64,000 bases of DNA from Chitinimonas koreensis (lineage in GTDB: Bacteria; Pseudomonadota; Gammaproteobacteria; Burkholderiales; Chitinimonadaceae). The first letter of the stretch is position 1; each line of letters begins with the position of its first letter. The translations under genes were made by a program, and so were the position numbers. Positions 25,619 to 37,604 of the stretch are shown piece by piece. The notes below the pieces were generated by a model that saw only the letters and a list, made by a program, of their open reading frames with translations, did not search any database and had not been told where the DNA came from. Location of the stretch: the NCBI RefSeq assembly GCF_014353015.1, contig NZ_CP060704.1:310001-374000 (forward strand), read 5' to 3'.

Positions 25619-26269
25619 TCAGAAGCTGAACCGCTCCGGCTGCGGCACGTTCTGCAGCGGCGCCACCACGGTCTCGAACAGCTTGGTCGCGCTCACCGCG
25701 CCGGCCTTCTTCTCGAACAGCGTGGCGCTCATCACCGGCTCCTCGCCGACGATGGCGAACAGGCGGCCGCCTTCGGCCAGCTGCTCGAACAGGAAGTCCG
25801 GCGTGGTCGGGTAGGAGCCGGCCGCCACGATCACGTCGTAGGGCGCGTGCTTGCTCCAGCCGCGCGCGGCGTCGCCGGTCTCGACCGTCACGTTGTCGAT
25901 GCCGGCGGCGGCCAGCTTGCCGCGCGCCTGCTCGGCCAGCGCGGCGTCGATCTCCACCGAGTAGACGTGCTTGGCGAGCTTGCCGAGCAGCGCGGCCAGG
26001 TAGCCGGCGCCGGTGCCGATCTCGAGCACGCGTTCGCTGCCTGTCAGGCCGACTTCCTGCACGGCGCGCGCTTCGAGCTTGGGTTGCCACATGCGCGAAC
26101 CGTTGCCCAGCGGGATTTCCATGTCGATCAGCGCCAGCTCGCGGTGCGCGGCCGGCACGAAGTCCTCGCGCTTCACCTCGGACAGCAGGCTCAGCACGGT
26201 CAGGTCGAGCACGTCCCAGGGGCGGATCTGCTGCTCGACCATCAGATAGCGGGCGTTTTCCCAATCCAT
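25619..26269 (-). CDS. pcm: Protein-L-isoaspartate O-methyltransferase
   Basis: A 216-residue SAM-dependent enzyme starting MDWENARYLMVEQQIRPWDV, the typical opening of the proteobacterial Pcm group. VLEIGTGAGYLAALLGKLA is motif I, VYSVEID motif post-I, and YDVIVAAGSYPTTPDFL the motif II region. It repairs isoaspartyl residues in aged proteins. I use the ATG 26267-26269 rather than the longer frame because of the family length; GAGAGGAA lies upstream. Alone on the minus strand, divergent from thiC. Confidence 0.85.
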   Translation of the reverse strand: MDWENARYLMVEQQIRPWDVLDLTVLSLLSEVKREDFVPAAHRELALIDMEIPLGNGSRMWQPKLEARAVQEVGLTGSERVLEIGTGAGYLAALLGKLAKHVYSVEIDAALAEQARGKLAAAGIDNVTVETGDAARGWSKHAPYDVIVAAGSYPTTPDFLFEQLAEGGRLFAIVGEEPVMSATLFEKKAGAVSATKLFETVVAPLQNVPQPERFSF

Positions 26270-26423
26270 CGCGGATATTCCTCTCAAACCAGAACGCCGC
26301 TCAGGGGCGGCGTTCGTCAAATCAGGGGCTGTGGGGCGACAATTAAATCCTTGTAATTATTCCATAGTTGCCTTAGCTTCGCAGGACTTCCGGCCGCCCT
26401 TTCCTCGCGGCGGCCGTACAAGA

Positions 26424-26504
26424 CGCTAGGGGTTCCGCGGCTGTCGCCGTGGATGAGAAAGACCCTCAGCACCTGATCCGGTTAACACCGGCGTAGGGAA
26501 GCGT
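26424..26504 (+). ncRNA. TPP riboswitch upstream of thiC
   Basis: The consensus parts are in order: CTAGGGGTTCC (P1/P2 start), GGATGAGAAAGACCCTCAG (the CUGAGA-like and ACCC region), then ACCTGATCCGGTTAACACCG and GCGTAGGGAAGC. Thiamine pyrophosphate binding would repress thiC. The aptamer ends about 56 bases before the start codon, so control is probably by blocking the ribosome site or by early termination; no clear intrinsic terminator is seen in between. Confidence 0.93.
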
Positions 26505-26559
26505 CGCACGGCAGCGCCCGTACCCCGCCTTCTCTCCGCCGTTCATGGAGTTCTTCCCG

Positions 26560-28478
<1,919 letters not shown>

Positions 28479-28496
28479 CGGCGCCGCACCGCGTGG

Positions 28497-28521
28497 ACAA
28501 AGGCCGCATTGCGGCCTTTGT
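28497..28521 (+). terminator. Terminator after thiC
   Basis: Perfect 11-bp stem ACAAAGGCCGC / GCGGCCTTTGT around ATT, followed by GCTTTTCC. Placed 19 bases after the restored thiC stop, which supports that stop. Confidence 0.85.
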
Positions 28522-28613
28522 GCTTTTCCGCTCCCGGTGAATCCGGGTCGCTCGTCTGTTCAATGCTGGCCGGCCCGGCTAGGCTGCGCCACCTTCTGCC
28601 GCAGGTTCCGGTC

Positions 28614-30704
28614 ATGTCTCGCCGTACTCTCGTCCTCCTCGCGTTCGTCCTGCTCGGTCTGGCCGTGGGCTGCACACTGCTGCTGCAGCGGCAGGCGCCA
28701 TCCCTGGCCCAACCCACCGCCGCCCCCGTTCCGCTCCGCCTCGACGGCCCCGTCCAGCTCGACCTGCTGGCCGGCGACGGCATCGCCGGCCGGCGCGATG
28801 GCCCGGCGGCGCAGGCGCGGTTCGACGATCCGTTCGGCCTGGTCGCGGACGAGGCCGGCAATCTCTACCTGGCCGACGGCGGCGACGCCAACCGCATCCG
28901 CCGCATCGGCGCCGACGGCACGGTGACGACGCTGGCCGGCTCGGCCGAGGGCTTCGCCGACGGCGCCGGCGCCGCGGCCCGCTTCCATACGCCGTCCGGC
29001 CTCGCCCGCGATGCGGCCGGCAATCTCTACGTCGCCGACACCGGCAACCACGCGATCCGCAAGATCGGCCCGCAGGGCACGGTCAGCACCCTGGCCGGCG
29101 ACGGTACGGCCGGCTACCGCGACGGCCCGGCCGGCCAGGCGCGCTTCGACGGGCCGGTCGGCGTGGCGGTCGACCGCCGCGGCAACGTCTTCGTGGCCGA
29201 TACCTACAACGACCGCATCCGGGTGATCCGGCCCGACGGCACGGTCGCCACGCTGGCCGGCGGCGACCGGCCCGGTTACCGCGACGGCCCGGGCGCCGAG
29301 GCGCGCTTCGACACGCCCTGCGGCATCGCGCTCGACGACGGCGGCAACCTGTGGATCGCAGACACGCGCAACCGCGCGATCCGCAAGCTGGCGCCCGACG
29401 GCCAGGTGAGCACGCTGGCGCAAGGTATTCCCGAGGACGCCCGCGCGGTGCTGCGGCGGCCGCTGTCGATCGCGTTCGGCCGCGACGGCGCGCTCTATGT
29501 CGGCGAGGCCAGCCATGGCCGGCTGCTGCGCATCGCCCGGACGGGCGAGCTGACGGCGTTGACCGGCGACGATCCGGCCGAGCGGCTGTCGCTGCCGGCC
29601 GGGCTGGCCCTCGATCGCGACGGGCGGCTGCATGCCAGCGACGGCCAGGCGCATCGGCTGCACCGGATCGGGCCGCGCGCCGGCGCCGTCCGGCCGGTTG
29701 TGACCGGCCCGGCGCCGGCCGATCCCATGCCGGCCACCGGCGGACGCTGGCCCCTGCGGCCGCAGGACGGCTGGCACGAGGTGGTCGGCACCGTGGGCGA
29801 GGTGCGCGGCAACGCGCGCGGCGAGAGCCGCGACCATCTGCACAACGGGCTCGACGTGCGCGGCGAGGTCGGCGAGACGGTGCTGGCGATCGCCGACGCC
29901 AAGGTCGACGACCCGCTGGCGACCTGGGGCTACGGCCGGCTCGGCGAGGGCATGGCGCTGGGCGCGCTGCACTACATCCATATGCGGGTCGGCCGCGATG
30001 CGCGCGAGCAGCCGCTCGATCCGGCCCGTTTCCAGCAACTGCAGGACCTGGACGGCAAGGGCCGCGTGCGGGTGCGCCGCGGTACGCGCTTCCGGGCCGG
30101 CGAGGCGCTCGGCAGCATCAACGCCATGGCCCACGTCCATCTGGCGCTGGGCGCGGGGTGGACGATGCGCGATCCGTTCGAGCTGGGTCTCTTGGGTTTC
30201 ACCGACCGGGTGGCGCCGACCATCGTGCAGATCGCCGTGCAGGACGGGCAGGGCAAGGCGCTCGGCCGCCTGGAGCAAGGCCGGCTGGTGCTGGCGCGCG
30301 ACGGCGGGCCGCTGCAACTGGTGGTCGAGGCCTACGACCAGGTCGACGGCAACCGGCCGCAGCGCCGGCTCGGCCTGCATGCGCTCGGCTACCAGCTGTT
30401 GCGCGGCGACGGCACGCCGCTGACCGGTTTCGAGCAGCCGCGCGTCGGCATCGATTTCTCGCGGCTGCCGGCCGACGACGAGGCGGTCAAGGTGGCCTAT
30501 GCCGCCGACAGCGGCATCACGGTCTACGGCAGCGCCGCCACCCGCTTCCGCTACCTGGCGGAGCACCGCGTGCGCGACGGCGTGGCCGAAGCGGCGGACG
30601 GGCCGCTGGCCGGCCTGCCGGCGGGCGACTACCTGATACGCGCCGTCGCCCGTGACCGGGCCGGCAACGAGACGCGGCGCGAGCTGGCGCTGACGCTGCG
30701 CTAG
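28614..30704 (+). CDS. Lipoprotein with NHL beta-propeller and M23-type peptidase domain
   Basis: A 696-residue envelope protein. A lipobox is likely at LGLAVGC (Cys20). Residues about 45-360 are six or so NHL repeats, each with a pattern such as DAAGNLYVADTGNHAIRKI. The second half has a LytM/M23-like domain: H410-N-G-L-D414 and H507-V-H509 match the zinc-binding HxGxD and HxH motifs, so it may be an active peptidoglycan or peptide hydrolase. The C-terminal region looks like an Ig-like fold. The pairing of a propeller and an M23 domain is uncommon in my experience. The ATG lacks a strong ribosome site, so the start is somewhat uncertain. Confidence 0.72.
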   Translation: MSRRTLVLLAFVLLGLAVGCTLLLQRQAPSLAQPTAAPVPLRLDGPVQLDLLAGDGIAGRRDGPAAQARFDDPFGLVADEAGNLYLADGGDANRIRRIGADGTVTTLAGSAEGFADGAGAAARFHTPSGLARDAAGNLYVADTGNHAIRKIGPQGTVSTLAGDGTAGYRDGPAGQARFDGPVGVAVDRRGNVFVADTYNDRIRVIRPDGTVATLAGGDRPGYRDGPGAEARFDTPCGIALDDGGNLWIADTRNRAIRKLAPDGQVSTLAQGIPEDARAVLRRPLSIAFGRDGALYVGEASHGRLLRIARTGELTALTGDDPAERLSLPAGLALDRDGRLHASDGQAHRLHRIGPRAGAVRPVVTGPAPADPMPATGGRWPLRPQDGWHEVVGTVGEVRGNARGESRDHLHNGLDVRGEVGETVLAIADAKVDDPLATWGYGRLGEGMALGALHYIHMRVGRDAREQPLDPARFQQLQDLDGKGRVRVRRGTRFRAGEALGSINAMAHVHLALGAGWTMRDPFELGLLGFTDRVAPTIVQIAVQDGQGKALGRLEQGRLVLARDGGPLQLVVEAYDQVDGNRPQRRLGLHALGYQLLRGDGTPLTGFEQPRVGIDFSRLPADDEAVKVAYAADSGITVYGSAATRFRYLAEHRVRDGVAEAADGPLAGLPAGDYLIRAVARDRAGNETRRELALTLR

Positions 30705-30867
30705 GCCATCATCCATCGGGCCGGCGGGCGGCATTTCTCCGCTTGCCGCCGCCGCGCGCCGGCGGCAGACTTGCGCCCCGCCCGTCCTATGCCGTCGTCC
30801 TGGCGGCTTTGCCGGCGGCTTTCCGAGTCGTTTCACCATCTCCTTACCCGATCGAAATCCGTCCAAG

Positions 30868-32016
30868 ATGATTCGTCCATACCTGTTGTCCATCGCCTGT
30901 TCCGCCGCGCTCCTCGGCCTCTCCGGCTGCGCCAGCACGCCCGTCGCCGCGCCCAAGTCGGCCAACCTGCTGGCGCGCGCTGCCGTCGAGAACCAGTACC
31001 TCGAGCGCGGCTTCAATTTCACCGGCTCGGCTCGCTTCACCGAGATCGAATTCCAGCGCGACGGCGAGCTCGGCAAGCTGATGCAGCAGCTCGAACCGGC
31101 CACGGCCGACAAGTCGGCCTCCGGTAAGCTGGCCGGCGGTGCGATCGACATCGGCATCGACGCGATGCGCTCATTCCGCATCGAAGCGCGCGGCGCGGTC
31201 GACTTCGACGCTGCCCGGCTCGAGCTGGCGCCCACGCTGCGCTTCGCCCGGCCCAACCTGGAGGCGGCGCTGACGCTGCCGATGCTGTTCGAGGGCAAGG
31301 AGGCGGCGGTGTATTTCGACGGCTCGGCCATCGACTGGATGCTGCCCGGCCTGCGCGACAAGCAGGGCCAACTGATCCGCCTGGGCGGGCCCGAGGCGCT
31401 GAAGAAGCTCGACTTCGCCCTGCTGCGCAGCGACCTGAAGCAGGCCACGCGCGACACCTACGCCGCCATCGCCGACGATGCCTTCACCCTGCTGCCGATC
31501 AACGAGGACGAGCGGCGCGAGGGCGTGGCCTACAAGGTACGGCTCAAGCTCGACGCGGCACAGTACCGCCAGTTGAGCGACCGCATGATCGAGGGCCTGG
31601 CGCGCGCCGCGCAGACCCAGCTCGACCGGGTCGCGCCGGACAACAAGGAGCTGCCCGCTTACGTCGCGCTGCTCAAGATGGCGATGGGCGAAGCGAAATC
31701 GGAAGTCGATGCCCAGTTGCTGATCGATGCCAACGGTCGGCTGATCGGCACCGAATCGCGTTCCTGGGTCGACCAGAAGGGCGCACGTTTCGCGATGCAG
31801 ACCTCGATGCGCATCTCGAACTTCGGCCAGCCGGTGTTCGCGCTGGCGCCGCAGGCCGGCCGCTGGTATCCGGCGGAAGAGCTGGCCGCGGTGTTCGCCA
31901 GCAAGAAGAAGGACCGGGCCGAAGAAGCCGAAGCCCCGGCCGCCGTCCCGGCGCCGAAGGCCCCGGCGAAGCCGGCCAAGCCGAAGAAGCGCAAATCCGT
32001 CAAGCAGACTGGCTAA
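30868..32016 (+). CDS. Lipoprotein of unknown function
   Basis: A 382-residue lipoprotein with a clear signal and lipobox (LLGLSGC, Cys21). The body is mostly alternating beta and helical segments (FDAARLELAPTLRFARPNLE, then AVYFDGSAIDWMLPGL). The C-terminus (residues 345-382) is a Lys/Ala/Pro-rich tail, probably disordered, as in envelope proteins that contact the cell wall. No family recognised. It is monocistronic, 163 bases after the NHL/M23 lipoprotein and followed by repeat sequence. Confidence 0.7.
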   Translation: MIRPYLLSIACSAALLGLSGCASTPVAAPKSANLLARAAVENQYLERGFNFTGSARFTEIEFQRDGELGKLMQQLEPATADKSASGKLAGGAIDIGIDAMRSFRIEARGAVDFDAARLELAPTLRFARPNLEAALTLPMLFEGKEAAVYFDGSAIDWMLPGLRDKQGQLIRLGGPEALKKLDFALLRSDLKQATRDTYAAIADDAFTLLPINEDERREGVAYKVRLKLDAAQYRQLSDRMIEGLARAAQTQLDRVAPDNKELPAYVALLKMAMGEAKSEVDAQLLIDANGRLIGTESRSWVDQKGARFAMQTSMRISNFGQPVFALAPQAGRWYPAEELAAVFASKKKDRAEEAEAPAAVPAPKAPAKPAKPKKRKSVKQTG

Positions 32017-32210
32017 GCAAGCTCAAGCCGAGGCGACAAAGCACTGCCGTCATCAGGGTCACTGACGAGCGTCAGCGAGGCTTCCCCGCGGCGGCGGGAC
32101 GGGAGGGTAGGGATGTAACAGGAAGCCGCGGTCGCTTCAGCTCTAACGAACGGTGAGCGCCAGGGTTCCCCTGGCGCCTGCACCGCCCTGTTGATCTGCA
32201 CGACTGTTCG
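32017..32210. repeat. Intergenic repeat related to the GAGCGTCAGCGAGGC family
   Basis: This 194-base gap between convergent genes contains TGACGAGCGTCAGCGAGGCT followed by CCCCGCGGCGGCGGGACGGG at about 32062-32102. This is the reverse complement of the elements at 41279-41406 and 41449-41582. No gene seen. Confidence 0.5.
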
Positions 32211-35200
32211 TCAGGACCCCAGCGGCGCCAGCAGCGCCGCCAGGTCGCCCTCGTCGAAGACCGGCAGCTCGCCCGCGCGGTCGGCCAGTACGCCGGCCGC
32301 CAGCGCGGCCTTGCGCTCCTGCAGCGCCAGGATGCGCTCCTCGATGCTGCCGGCCGCCACCAGCTTGTAGACGAACACCGGCTTGTCCTGGCCGATGCGG
32401 TGGGCGCGGTCGGTGGCCTGGTTCTCGGCGGCCGGGTTCCACCACGGGTCGAAGTGGATCACGGTGTCGGCGGCGGTCAGGTTGAGGCCGACGCCGCCGG
32501 CCTTGAGGCTGATCAGGAAGATCGGCGCCTCGCCGTCCTGGAAGCGCCGCACCGGCGTGGCGCGGTCGGCTGTGTCGCCGGTCAGCAGCAGGTAGCCCAG
32601 ACCGGCCGCCTGCAGTTCGGCCTCGATCAGCGCCAGCATGCTGGCGAACTGCGAGAACACCAGCACCCGGCGGCCTTCCTCGACCAGTTCGGGCAGCATC
32701 GCCATCAGCGCGTCGAGCTTGGCGCGCTCGTCCACCGCGCGGGCGCTGTCCTGCTTCAAGAGCCGCGGATCGCAGCAGACCTGGCGTAGCTTGAGCAGCG
32801 CATCGAGGATCTCGATCCGGCTGCGGGCGAAGCCCTTGCCGGCCACCGCCTCGCGCACCTTGGCGTCGAGCGCGGCGCGCACCGTCTCGTACAGCTCGCG
32901 CTGGCGTTCGCCCAGCTCCACTTCACGTACCACCACCGTCTTGGCCGGCAGTTCGCGCGCCACCTCGTCCTTGCGCCGCCGCAGCACGAAGGGCCGGATG
33001 CGCCGCGCCAGCAGCGCATGGCGTTCGGCGTCGCCGTGCTGCTCGATCGGCGTGCGCCACAGCCGGGCGAAGGCGCGCGCATCGCCGAGGAAGCCGGGCA
33101 GCAGGAAATCGAACTGCGCCCACAGCTCGCCCAGGTGGTTCTCCAGCGGCGTGCCGGTGATCGCCAGCCGGTGGCGCGCCCGCAGCGCGCGCACCGCGTC
33201 GGCGCTGCGGCTGGCGGCGTTCTTCACCGCCTGCGCCTCGTCGAGGATCAGCAGGTGGTAGTCGTGGCGGGCCAGCGCGTCGAGGTCGCGCCACAGCAGC
33301 GGGTAGGTGGTCAGCACCAGGTCGTGCTCGCCGATGCGGTCGAAATCGCGCGCCCGCTGCGGGCCGTGTAGCGCCAGCAGCCGCAGCGAGGGCGCGAAGC
33401 GCTGCGCCTCGTGGCGCCAGTTCGGCACCAGCGAGGTCGGCAGCACCACCAGCGCCGGCCGGTCGAGCCGGCCGGCTTCCTTTTCGAGCAGCAGATGGGC
33501 CAGCGCCTGGACGGTCTTGCCCAGGCCCATGTCGTCGGCCAGGATGCCAGCCAGACCGTGGCGGCGCAGGTATTGCAGCCAGGCCAGGCCCTGCAGCTGG
33601 TAGGGCCGCAGCGTCAGCGCGAGGCCCGCCGGCGGCGCCACCGGCTCGACCGCGCCGGCCTGGCGCAGCGTGTCGGCCATGCGCCGGGCGGCCTCCAGGC
33701 CGTCGGCCTGCCAGCCTTCGAGCGCCTCGACCAGCCGCGGCGCGTCGAGCAGCGGCAGCCGCAGCGTCGTTTCGTTCGCTTGCTCGAACAGCTCGGCCAG
33801 CGTCGCCAGCAGCGGCTTGATGCGGCCGGCCGGCACCTTGACGCGGCGGCCCATCGCGCCGCGCAGCATCACCGGGGTCTCGTCCGGCAGCAGCGCGCGC
33901 CGCTCGGCCAGCAGCCAGTGCGGCTCGCGCTGCACCAGGTCGGCCAGCATCGGCGCCAGCGGCAGGTGCTGGCCGTCGAATTCGACCGTCAGCGCCAGCG
34001 CGTAGCCGTGTTCGTCCTCGGCCACGTCGGCGCGCCAGTCGGTCGGCTCGGGCGCCCAGTGGCGGAAGCCGTCGCGCACCTCGATGCGCCAGCCCTGCTC
34101 GACCAGCCGCGGCAGCGCGTCGCGCATGAACAGCGGCCAGTCCTCGGGCCGGGCCAGGCCGTGCAGGCCGCGGGCGGCCTCGAACCATTGCGCGCTGGCG
34201 AACAGCTTGCTGGCCGGCACCGGCTTGAGGCCGGCCTTGGCCAGCGCTTTGAGCCAGGCGGCCTCGCGGTCCGGATCGCGCCGCAGCGCCAGCGCCCGGC
34301 CGTTCGCATCCTGGACGTGGCGCAGCCCGTCGCCGGCCTGCACCAGGTGGCCGCCGTAATCGAAGCGCGGCAGGGCGAGGTCGAACAGCTGGGCGCCGAA
34401 CTGCCGGCCATAGCCGCGATAGCCGTTGATGCCCTGCACCGGCAGGCTGTCGAGCAGCAGGACCGGGACCGGCGCCGCATCGACGGTCGGCAGCGCGGCG
34501 GCGGCCGGCAGCGCCGGTTCGGGCAGGTAGGGCCGCAGCGCCTCGGCCACCAGCGGCAGGTCGAAGGCGCCGAGCGGCGGGATGGTCAGCAGCTCGCGCA
34601 GCAGCGGCCAGTCGCCGTCGAGCAGCAGCGGGCCGACCTGGGCGGTGTCGATGTCGAGGTAGGCGGGCCGTTCCAGCCGCAGCGTCCGGCCGGCCGGCTC
34701 GATCGCCAGCTCGGGCCGCTGCCGCGCCTGTTCGTCGTGGCGCCAGCACAGGCTGGCCGGCCGAGCCGGCCCGGCGCGCAGCGGGCCGACCAGGCCGAGC
34801 CGGCCGTCGTCGAGGTAGCAGCGCTCGGTGGCCAGCAGGCGTTCTAGCAGCGCCTGGTCGTTGCAGCCGGCCAGCGGGTAGCCGCCGCCGAGCCAGGTCT
34901 CGGCCGGCGCCTGCAGTTGCAGCAATTGCAGGATGGCGCGGTCGTCGGCGTCGATGAAGCCGGCCGGCCGCCGCAGCGCGCCGTCGAGGTTGTTCCACGG
35001 TTCGCCGTGCTGGGCCAGGCGGCCGTCGGGCTGCGGCCGGGCCTTGCAGAACGAGACCAGGCCGTCGCCGCGCGGAGTGAAATGGAGCAGGTAGAACAGC
35101 CGGACCGGCATGCCCCTGGGCGCGGCGGCGCGCTTGCCCTGGCGCGCCTCGAACTCGCGCAGCCAGGCCAGTACGGCCGGGTCGGCCTCGCGCTGCGGCT

Positions 35201-35497
35201 CGGGCGGCGCCTGCCGCAATGCCGCCAGCAGCAGCGCGGCGCAATGCTTGCAGGCGTAGCCGAGCGGGCAACTGCAATCGAACAGCAGGCGGCGGCGAGG
35301 CGCGGGCCGGGCGGCGAGAAGTCGATGTCGACCTGGCAGAGCTGCGCCGGATCGCGCACCTCGCCCTGCAGCCGGCAGCCGTCGGCCGACCAGCGCAGGC
35401 GGCCGACCGTGCCGACCAGCGGCTCGGCCTGGCGGACTTCGGCTTCGCCGAGCCAGTCGACGACGTCCTGGTAGCAGTAGGAAGGCGGGGAAGACAC
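32211..35497 (-). CDS. SNF2/Rad54-family helicase with N-terminal SWIM zinc finger (one apparent frameshift)
   Basis: About 1,095 residues when one base is restored at roughly 35288-35320. The N-terminal part has a SWIM finger, CSCPLGYACKH (C-x-C-x6-C-x-H). The C-terminal 500 residues are the helicase: Walker A DDMGLGKTVQ, DEAQ box ILDEAQAVKN, and motifs V-VI in SLKAGGVGLNLTAAD and QATDRAHRIGQ. Proteins of this build are DNA-dependent ATPases of unclear role in bacteria. A GTG at 35495-35497 is taken as start, since further upstream the frame runs into a REP palindrome that cannot be coding. Confidence 0.82.
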
Positions 35498-35555
35498 CGT
35501 GCGGCCCGGCAAAAGCCGCGATTCTAGCGCGTCGGCACTGGCGTCCGTTGCGCCT

Positions 35556-35624
35556 GTAGGAGCGGCTTCAGCCGCGAATCGGCGGTATGGCGCTGCCGGC
35601 ATTCGCGGCTGAAGCCGCTCCTAC
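35556..35624. repeat. REP palindrome (GTAGGAGCGG family), copy 1
   Basis: Arms of 24 bases starting GTAGGAGCGGCTTCAGCCGC at 35556 and ending at 35624 are perfect inverted copies around a 21-base centre. The same family occurs at 37364, 41634 and 45241, always between genes. This type of REP is known from Pseudomonas and Xanthomonas-like genomes; no REP transposase (RAYT) gene is seen in this window. Confidence 0.88.
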
Positions 35625-35646
35625 ATGGGAATCGCCGGCTCCCGCC

Positions 35647-35771
35647 AGGTCGGGCTTTACGCCCGACCGCGCTCTTCATTCGCGGCGCTGTCGGGCGTAA
35701 AGCCCGACCTACGGGCCTTCCCGTGAGCGCCATCGACCGAGGCCGCCGTCGGACAGAAGTCCGACCTACAC
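35647..35771. repeat. REP palindrome (AGGTCGGGC family) with a second partial copy
   Basis: A perfect 21-bp inverted repeat spans 35647-35667 and 35690-35710 (starting AGGTCGGGCTTTACGCCCGA). A shorter relative, GTCGGACAGAAGTCCGACCT, lies at about 35750-35769. With the copy 1 REP they fill the 314-base gap 35498-35811. No gene seen. Confidence 0.8.
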
Positions 35772-35811
35772 CGCGCTACGCATCGGTCGGCGCGAGCCGG
35801 CTGAGGCGCGC

Positions 35812-37179
35812 TCACAAACACTGCGCCGGCACCGCCTGCGCCGCCGGATTGCGCGGATCGAAGCCGTCGGTCAGCGTGCACAGGAAGGCGATCACGTCGC
35901 GCACCTCGGCGGCGGTCAGCGTCGGCCGCGGCTGGAAGGGCGCGAAGCCGCGCGGGACGTTGGCGGCGTAGGCGGCCGGCAGGTCGTTGTAGCGCTGGTC
36001 GGGCGAGCCGTCGGCGCGGCGGTACCAGCGCGTCGGGTCGGCCTCGCGGGTGGCGTAGAAGCCGACCACGTCGCCGAGCCGGTCGAACACGCCGTTGTGG
36101 AAATAGGTCTGCTTGATCGCCACGTTGCGCAGCGTCGGCACCTTGAACTGGCCGCACAGCGCGGTATTGCGCGACAGGTCGGTGCGCAGCGGGCCGCACA
36201 GGCCCATGTCGTAGTACGGGTGGTTGGGGGCGCCGAGGTTGATCCCGTTGGCCGGGGCGAAGGCCGGCAGCACGGTGTCGTCGCGGTTGTAGACGATGCG
36301 GAAGTTGCGCGGCACGCCGAGCGCGCGGTAGCTGTGGTCGGTGAACAGCGCCGGCACCCCGGCCACCGCGGTGGCGGTGTGGCAGGCGGCGCAATTGCCC
36401 TTGGCCGCGTCGTTGAACAGCCGCTGACCGCTCGCTTCGCGCGCGCTGAAGGCGGCCTGGCCGCGCGTCACCGCGTCGAACTTGCTGCTGAACGGGTGGA
36501 ACGACGGGTCTTCGGTCTCGAAGGCGGCGATCGCCCGGCCCAGGGCGGCCAGCGCGGCGTCGCCGCTGGTGGTCGCCGCCGCGCCGAACACCTGGCCGAA
36601 CTGGGTGTAATAGGGCCGTGTGCGCAACCGCTGCAGCACCTCGGCCGAGCTGCGGTTGGCCATCTCGAACGGTGCGGTGAACGGCAGCTGGGCCTGGGCG
36701 GCCAGGCTGGCGGCGCGGCCGTCGAGCAGGAAGCCGCCGGCGGCCACGCCGGTCCGGGCCGGCTGGCCCGGCGCCTGGGCTGCGCCGCTGGCCGAGAAGG
36801 CCGGCGTGTAGTGGGCGTACATCAGGCTCGGCGTATTGCGCAGGCCCTGCAGTTCGAGCGAGGCGCCGCCGAACTGGGTCGGCTGGTTGCCCGGCGCCGC
36901 ATAGCCGCGTGCCGGCGCATGGCAGGTGGCGCAGGACTGGCGGCCCGAGGCCGACAGCGCCGGGTCGAAGAAGATCGCGCGGCCGAGGCTGGCGGCGGCG
37001 GACAGCGCGCCGGCCGGCGTCGGCGTGGGTTGCGGGGTGGGCGTCGGCTTGGCCGGCGGCGGCGGTACCGGCGGCCTGGGCGGTGGGGGCACGGCGGCCA
37101 GCAGGGTGCAGTGCAGGATGCCCAGCAGGGCCAGCGGGGTCAGCCGGCGGATCAATTGTCCGATGGTCTTGTTTTCCAT
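35812..37179 (-). CDS. Dihaem cytochrome c peroxidase (MauG/CcpA family)
   Basis: A 455-residue exported protein. After a signal peptide (LTPLALLGILHCTLLAAV) comes a Pro/Thr-rich linker (PPPPRPPVPPPPAKPTPTP), then two haem domains with CATCH and CAACH. ALSASGRQSCATCHAP and KVPTLRNVAIKQTYFHNGVF are characteristic of the CcpA/MauG group. These enzymes reduce H2O2 in the periplasm or modify other proteins. GAGG is ten bases before the ATG at 37177-37179. It is a single gene between REP-filled gaps. Confidence 0.88.
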   Translation of the reverse strand: MENKTIGQLIRRLTPLALLGILHCTLLAAVPPPPRPPVPPPPAKPTPTPQPTPTPAGALSAAASLGRAIFFDPALSASGRQSCATCHAPARGYAAPGNQPTQFGGASLELQGLRNTPSLMYAHYTPAFSASGAAQAPGQPARTGVAAGGFLLDGRAASLAAQAQLPFTAPFEMANRSSAEVLQRLRTRPYYTQFGQVFGAAATTSGDAALAALGRAIAAFETEDPSFHPFSSKFDAVTRGQAAFSAREASGQRLFNDAAKGNCAACHTATAVAGVPALFTDHSYRALGVPRNFRIVYNRDDTVLPAFAPANGINLGAPNHPYYDMGLCGPLRTDLSRNTALCGQFKVPTLRNVAIKQTYFHNGVFDRLGDVVGFYATREADPTRWYRRADGSPDQRYNDLPAAYAANVPRGFAPFQPRPTLTAAEVRDVIAFLCTLTDGFDPRNPAAQAVPAQCL

Positions 37180-37604
37180 GAGCGCGCATCCTCGTCGGGT
37201 CGGTTGCTGGCGAGCGGGAGGGGGGTCTCCCGGCGGCCAAGTTGCGCGCACAATGTGGAGCAATCGTGGAGGCGGGTCCGGCGGCCGGGCGTGAGAAATA
37301 CCGCGCATGGCCTGCGATCTGACGCCCGCGGCGATGTCGCGACATGCGGCGGTGTGGCGTCATGTAGCAGCGGCTTCAGCCGTGAATGGCGCCGGTGGCC
37401 ATGCCGCCATTCGCGGCTGAAGCCGCTCCTGCGGTCACGCTTCGGCGACGTGGCGTGACGGCGCCGTCGGGCATGAAGCCCGACCTTCGGTGGCAGTGTC
37501 GCCGCCTTATCGTAGCCGCGCCGGGTTTTCCCCTCACTTCGGGATGCGGTTAACGCCTTGATTCTGCTATCCTTCCGCCCCTTTCAAAGTCCGCGCCCCT
37601 CGCC
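37180..37604. repeat. Intergenic region with REP elements
   Basis: This 425-base gap holds an imperfect copy 2 of the GTAGGAGCGG REP (37364-37431) and a short GTCGGGCATGAAGCCCGACC palindrome at about 37468-37487. The part near 37500-37604 (GGGTTTTCCCCTCACTTCGGG, then TTAACGCCTTGATTCTGCTATCC) may hold the rlhA promoter, but no clear -35/-10 pair stands out. Confidence 0.7.

Noticed and set aside
28560..31457. A 965-codon minus-strand frame covering the NHL/M23 gene
   Set aside because: Its N-terminal part is antisense to a lipoprotein gene with signal peptide; no motif is recognisable.
35498..35602. A possible N-terminal extension of the SNF2 helicase beginning at 35602
   Set aside because: The frame reads through the REP palindrome (FAAEAAPT is a translated REP arm), so it is not coding.
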